From NCBI GenBank assembly GCA_963969395.1, contig OZ017798.1, forward strand, positions 19,336,173 through 19,400,172: DNA of 64,000 nt, written 5' to 3'. Below are positions 62,980 to 64,000 of this stretch, one piece after another. Source of the DNA: Pseudoscleropodium purum. Lineage: Eukaryota > Streptophyta > Bryopsida > Hypnales > Brachytheciaceae. The notes beneath the pieces were generated by a model. It was not told where the DNA came from and made no database searches. It worked only from the letters and a program-made list of their open reading frames with translations. Positions within the stretch are counted from its first letter, which is position 1. Each line of letters begins with the position of its first letter. The position numbers were made by a program, and so were the translations under genes.

Positions 62980-64000
62980 GCTTGTAACTTACTAACTTCC
63001 AATCTTGTAACGTTAAGACAAAGTAAAGATAATAGTAAGTATGCACATTCTTGGTTTTCATGTGAGAACTATTTTCATCTAAGTGCTATTATTTAATTCA
63101 TTATTTTATAAGTGCCAAGGCTTCTTTAGGTTAAAAATCATAAATTGGAATTGAATACTTTTACGTTTTGATAAAGATTTTGAGAGTTACCTTTAGAGAA
63201 AGAATGGGGCCTTAAGAAGGCCACTAGAACTAGATTAGCAATATAAAAAATACAAGAAACTAAATAGTTAAAGTCTATTGGTTCCTAAGGTTGAAAAAGA
63301 ATCCTTTCTTTTTAACTTCAAACAGTATATTCTTTCAATCTATACGGTCAAAGTTTTTGAATTTTTTTTCTACACATTCCCATAGTGGTTTAGTACAAAT
63401 TTGTCCATTTGAAGAAAAAAAATCATTTTTTCTCACTACCCTAAAAAATGACAATCTTTCACAATTCCCGTTTAAATTGTATCTTGGTCTTTTAAGGATT
63501 AAAATGGACCTAGCATATCTCAACACCAATAAAATTACTACCCATATTTTTCTAAGTAAACTTTGATTATATCTTACTTGTATTAATAGTCAAAGCCAAC
63601 AAGTTTATGGACACATGGTGGTTGAGCTTTCAATGCATGACAAGTTGACAATGAACAATCAAAATATTCTCCCTCTTGGATTGTACTACGATGGAGGGAA
63701 CTTCCATAATGTTCATACGGAGTTCGATCTTCTTCTTTTCTAACATGCCAAACGTCGGTTTCGATTATTTTACGGTTCTTATTTTTATGTTTGCAGCCAA
63801 GATGGGATGTCACGTCGTTGCCTAGAAAACCACCCACCTAGTCCCGTCCCGTCCCATCCTGCACCGTACCATTCCATTCCAATTCACAGACTTGTCCCAT
63901 CAGGTGCAACACAGAAATAGTCCTGAGTGGAGCGCACTAGCTCCCATAGATCGATGAATCCGGCCATCGATACTAGCTACTGTAGCTAGCTAGATCTGCC
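62980..64000. other. AT-rich intergenic end of window
   Basis: No supported gene. From about 63840 there are short GTCCC/CATTCC repeats and a GCTAGCTAG run, without a recognisable feature. Confidence 0.5.

Noticed and set aside
1..64000. CRISPR arrays, tRNA/rRNA genes, intact retrotransposons
   Set aside because: No spaced direct repeats of CRISPR type, no tRNA B-box in a cloverleaf context, and no reverse transcriptase or integrase motif were seen on reading both strands.

Overview
This is a nuclear genomic window from a land plant. The evidence is a STRUBBELIG-receptor-family LRR receptor kinase with 15 exons, an R2R3-MYB factor of the MYB35/MYB80 type, GT-AG introns mostly of 80-1000 bp, AT-rich intergenic DNA full of small transposons, and a microsatellite background. 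The species cannot be named from sequence alone. A non-seed plant (bryophyte or fern grade) is a guess with low confidence.

Layout. 1-5.6 kb: AT-rich, no gene, one 25-bp tandem array. 5.68-5.90 kb: a hAT-like MITE. 6.8-14.15 kb, + strand: an unusual gene block. It holds a ParB-like plus DNA-methyltransferase-like reading frame broken by in-frame stops, an acidic/coiled-coil segment carrying another such stop, an FCP1/HAD-like phosphatase-fold segment, and a short basic ORF. Eleven copies of a ~20-27 bp GC-rich imperfect palindrome (core TCAGCGCGAGTCGCGCTGA) lie only in the non-coding parts of this block. 14.2-23.8 kb: AT-rich DNA with foldback elements (14.6, 20.7 kb), a second copy of the hAT-like MITE (19.5 kb), a TIR element (21.8-22.5 kb) and diverged dispersed repeats. 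23.84-27.93 kb, - strand: a three-exon gene of 1168 codons whose N-terminus is a PP2C-like domain without its metal-binding residues, joined to a long Lys/Glu-rich tail of unknown function. 28-30.6 kb: non-coding, with a 224-bp MITE flanked by a perfect 9-bp duplication. 30.64-39.13 kb, - strand: the STRUBBELIG-family receptor, fully reconstructable as 726 aa. 39.2-58.8 kb: gene-poor AT-rich DNA with dispersed repeats and a second copy of the 28-30 kb MITE. 58.83-60.59 kb, - strand: the R2R3-MYB gene. 60.6-64 kb: non-coding, with two related hAT-like MITEs sharing the terminus CATGGTTGTCATA.

The host genes do not form a pathway. The receptor (tissue morphogenesis signalling in its family), the MYB (reproductive/tapetal-type transcription factor in its family) and the PP2C-like fusion are independent units. 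The block at 6.8-14.2 kb is the strongest candidate for something undescribed: a ParB-methyltransferase-type architecture, better known from phages and bacterial mobile elements, in a plant intron-exon context with a private palindromic repeat. No reverse transcriptase, integrase or intact transposase was seen. No tRNA, rRNA or CRISPR array was seen.
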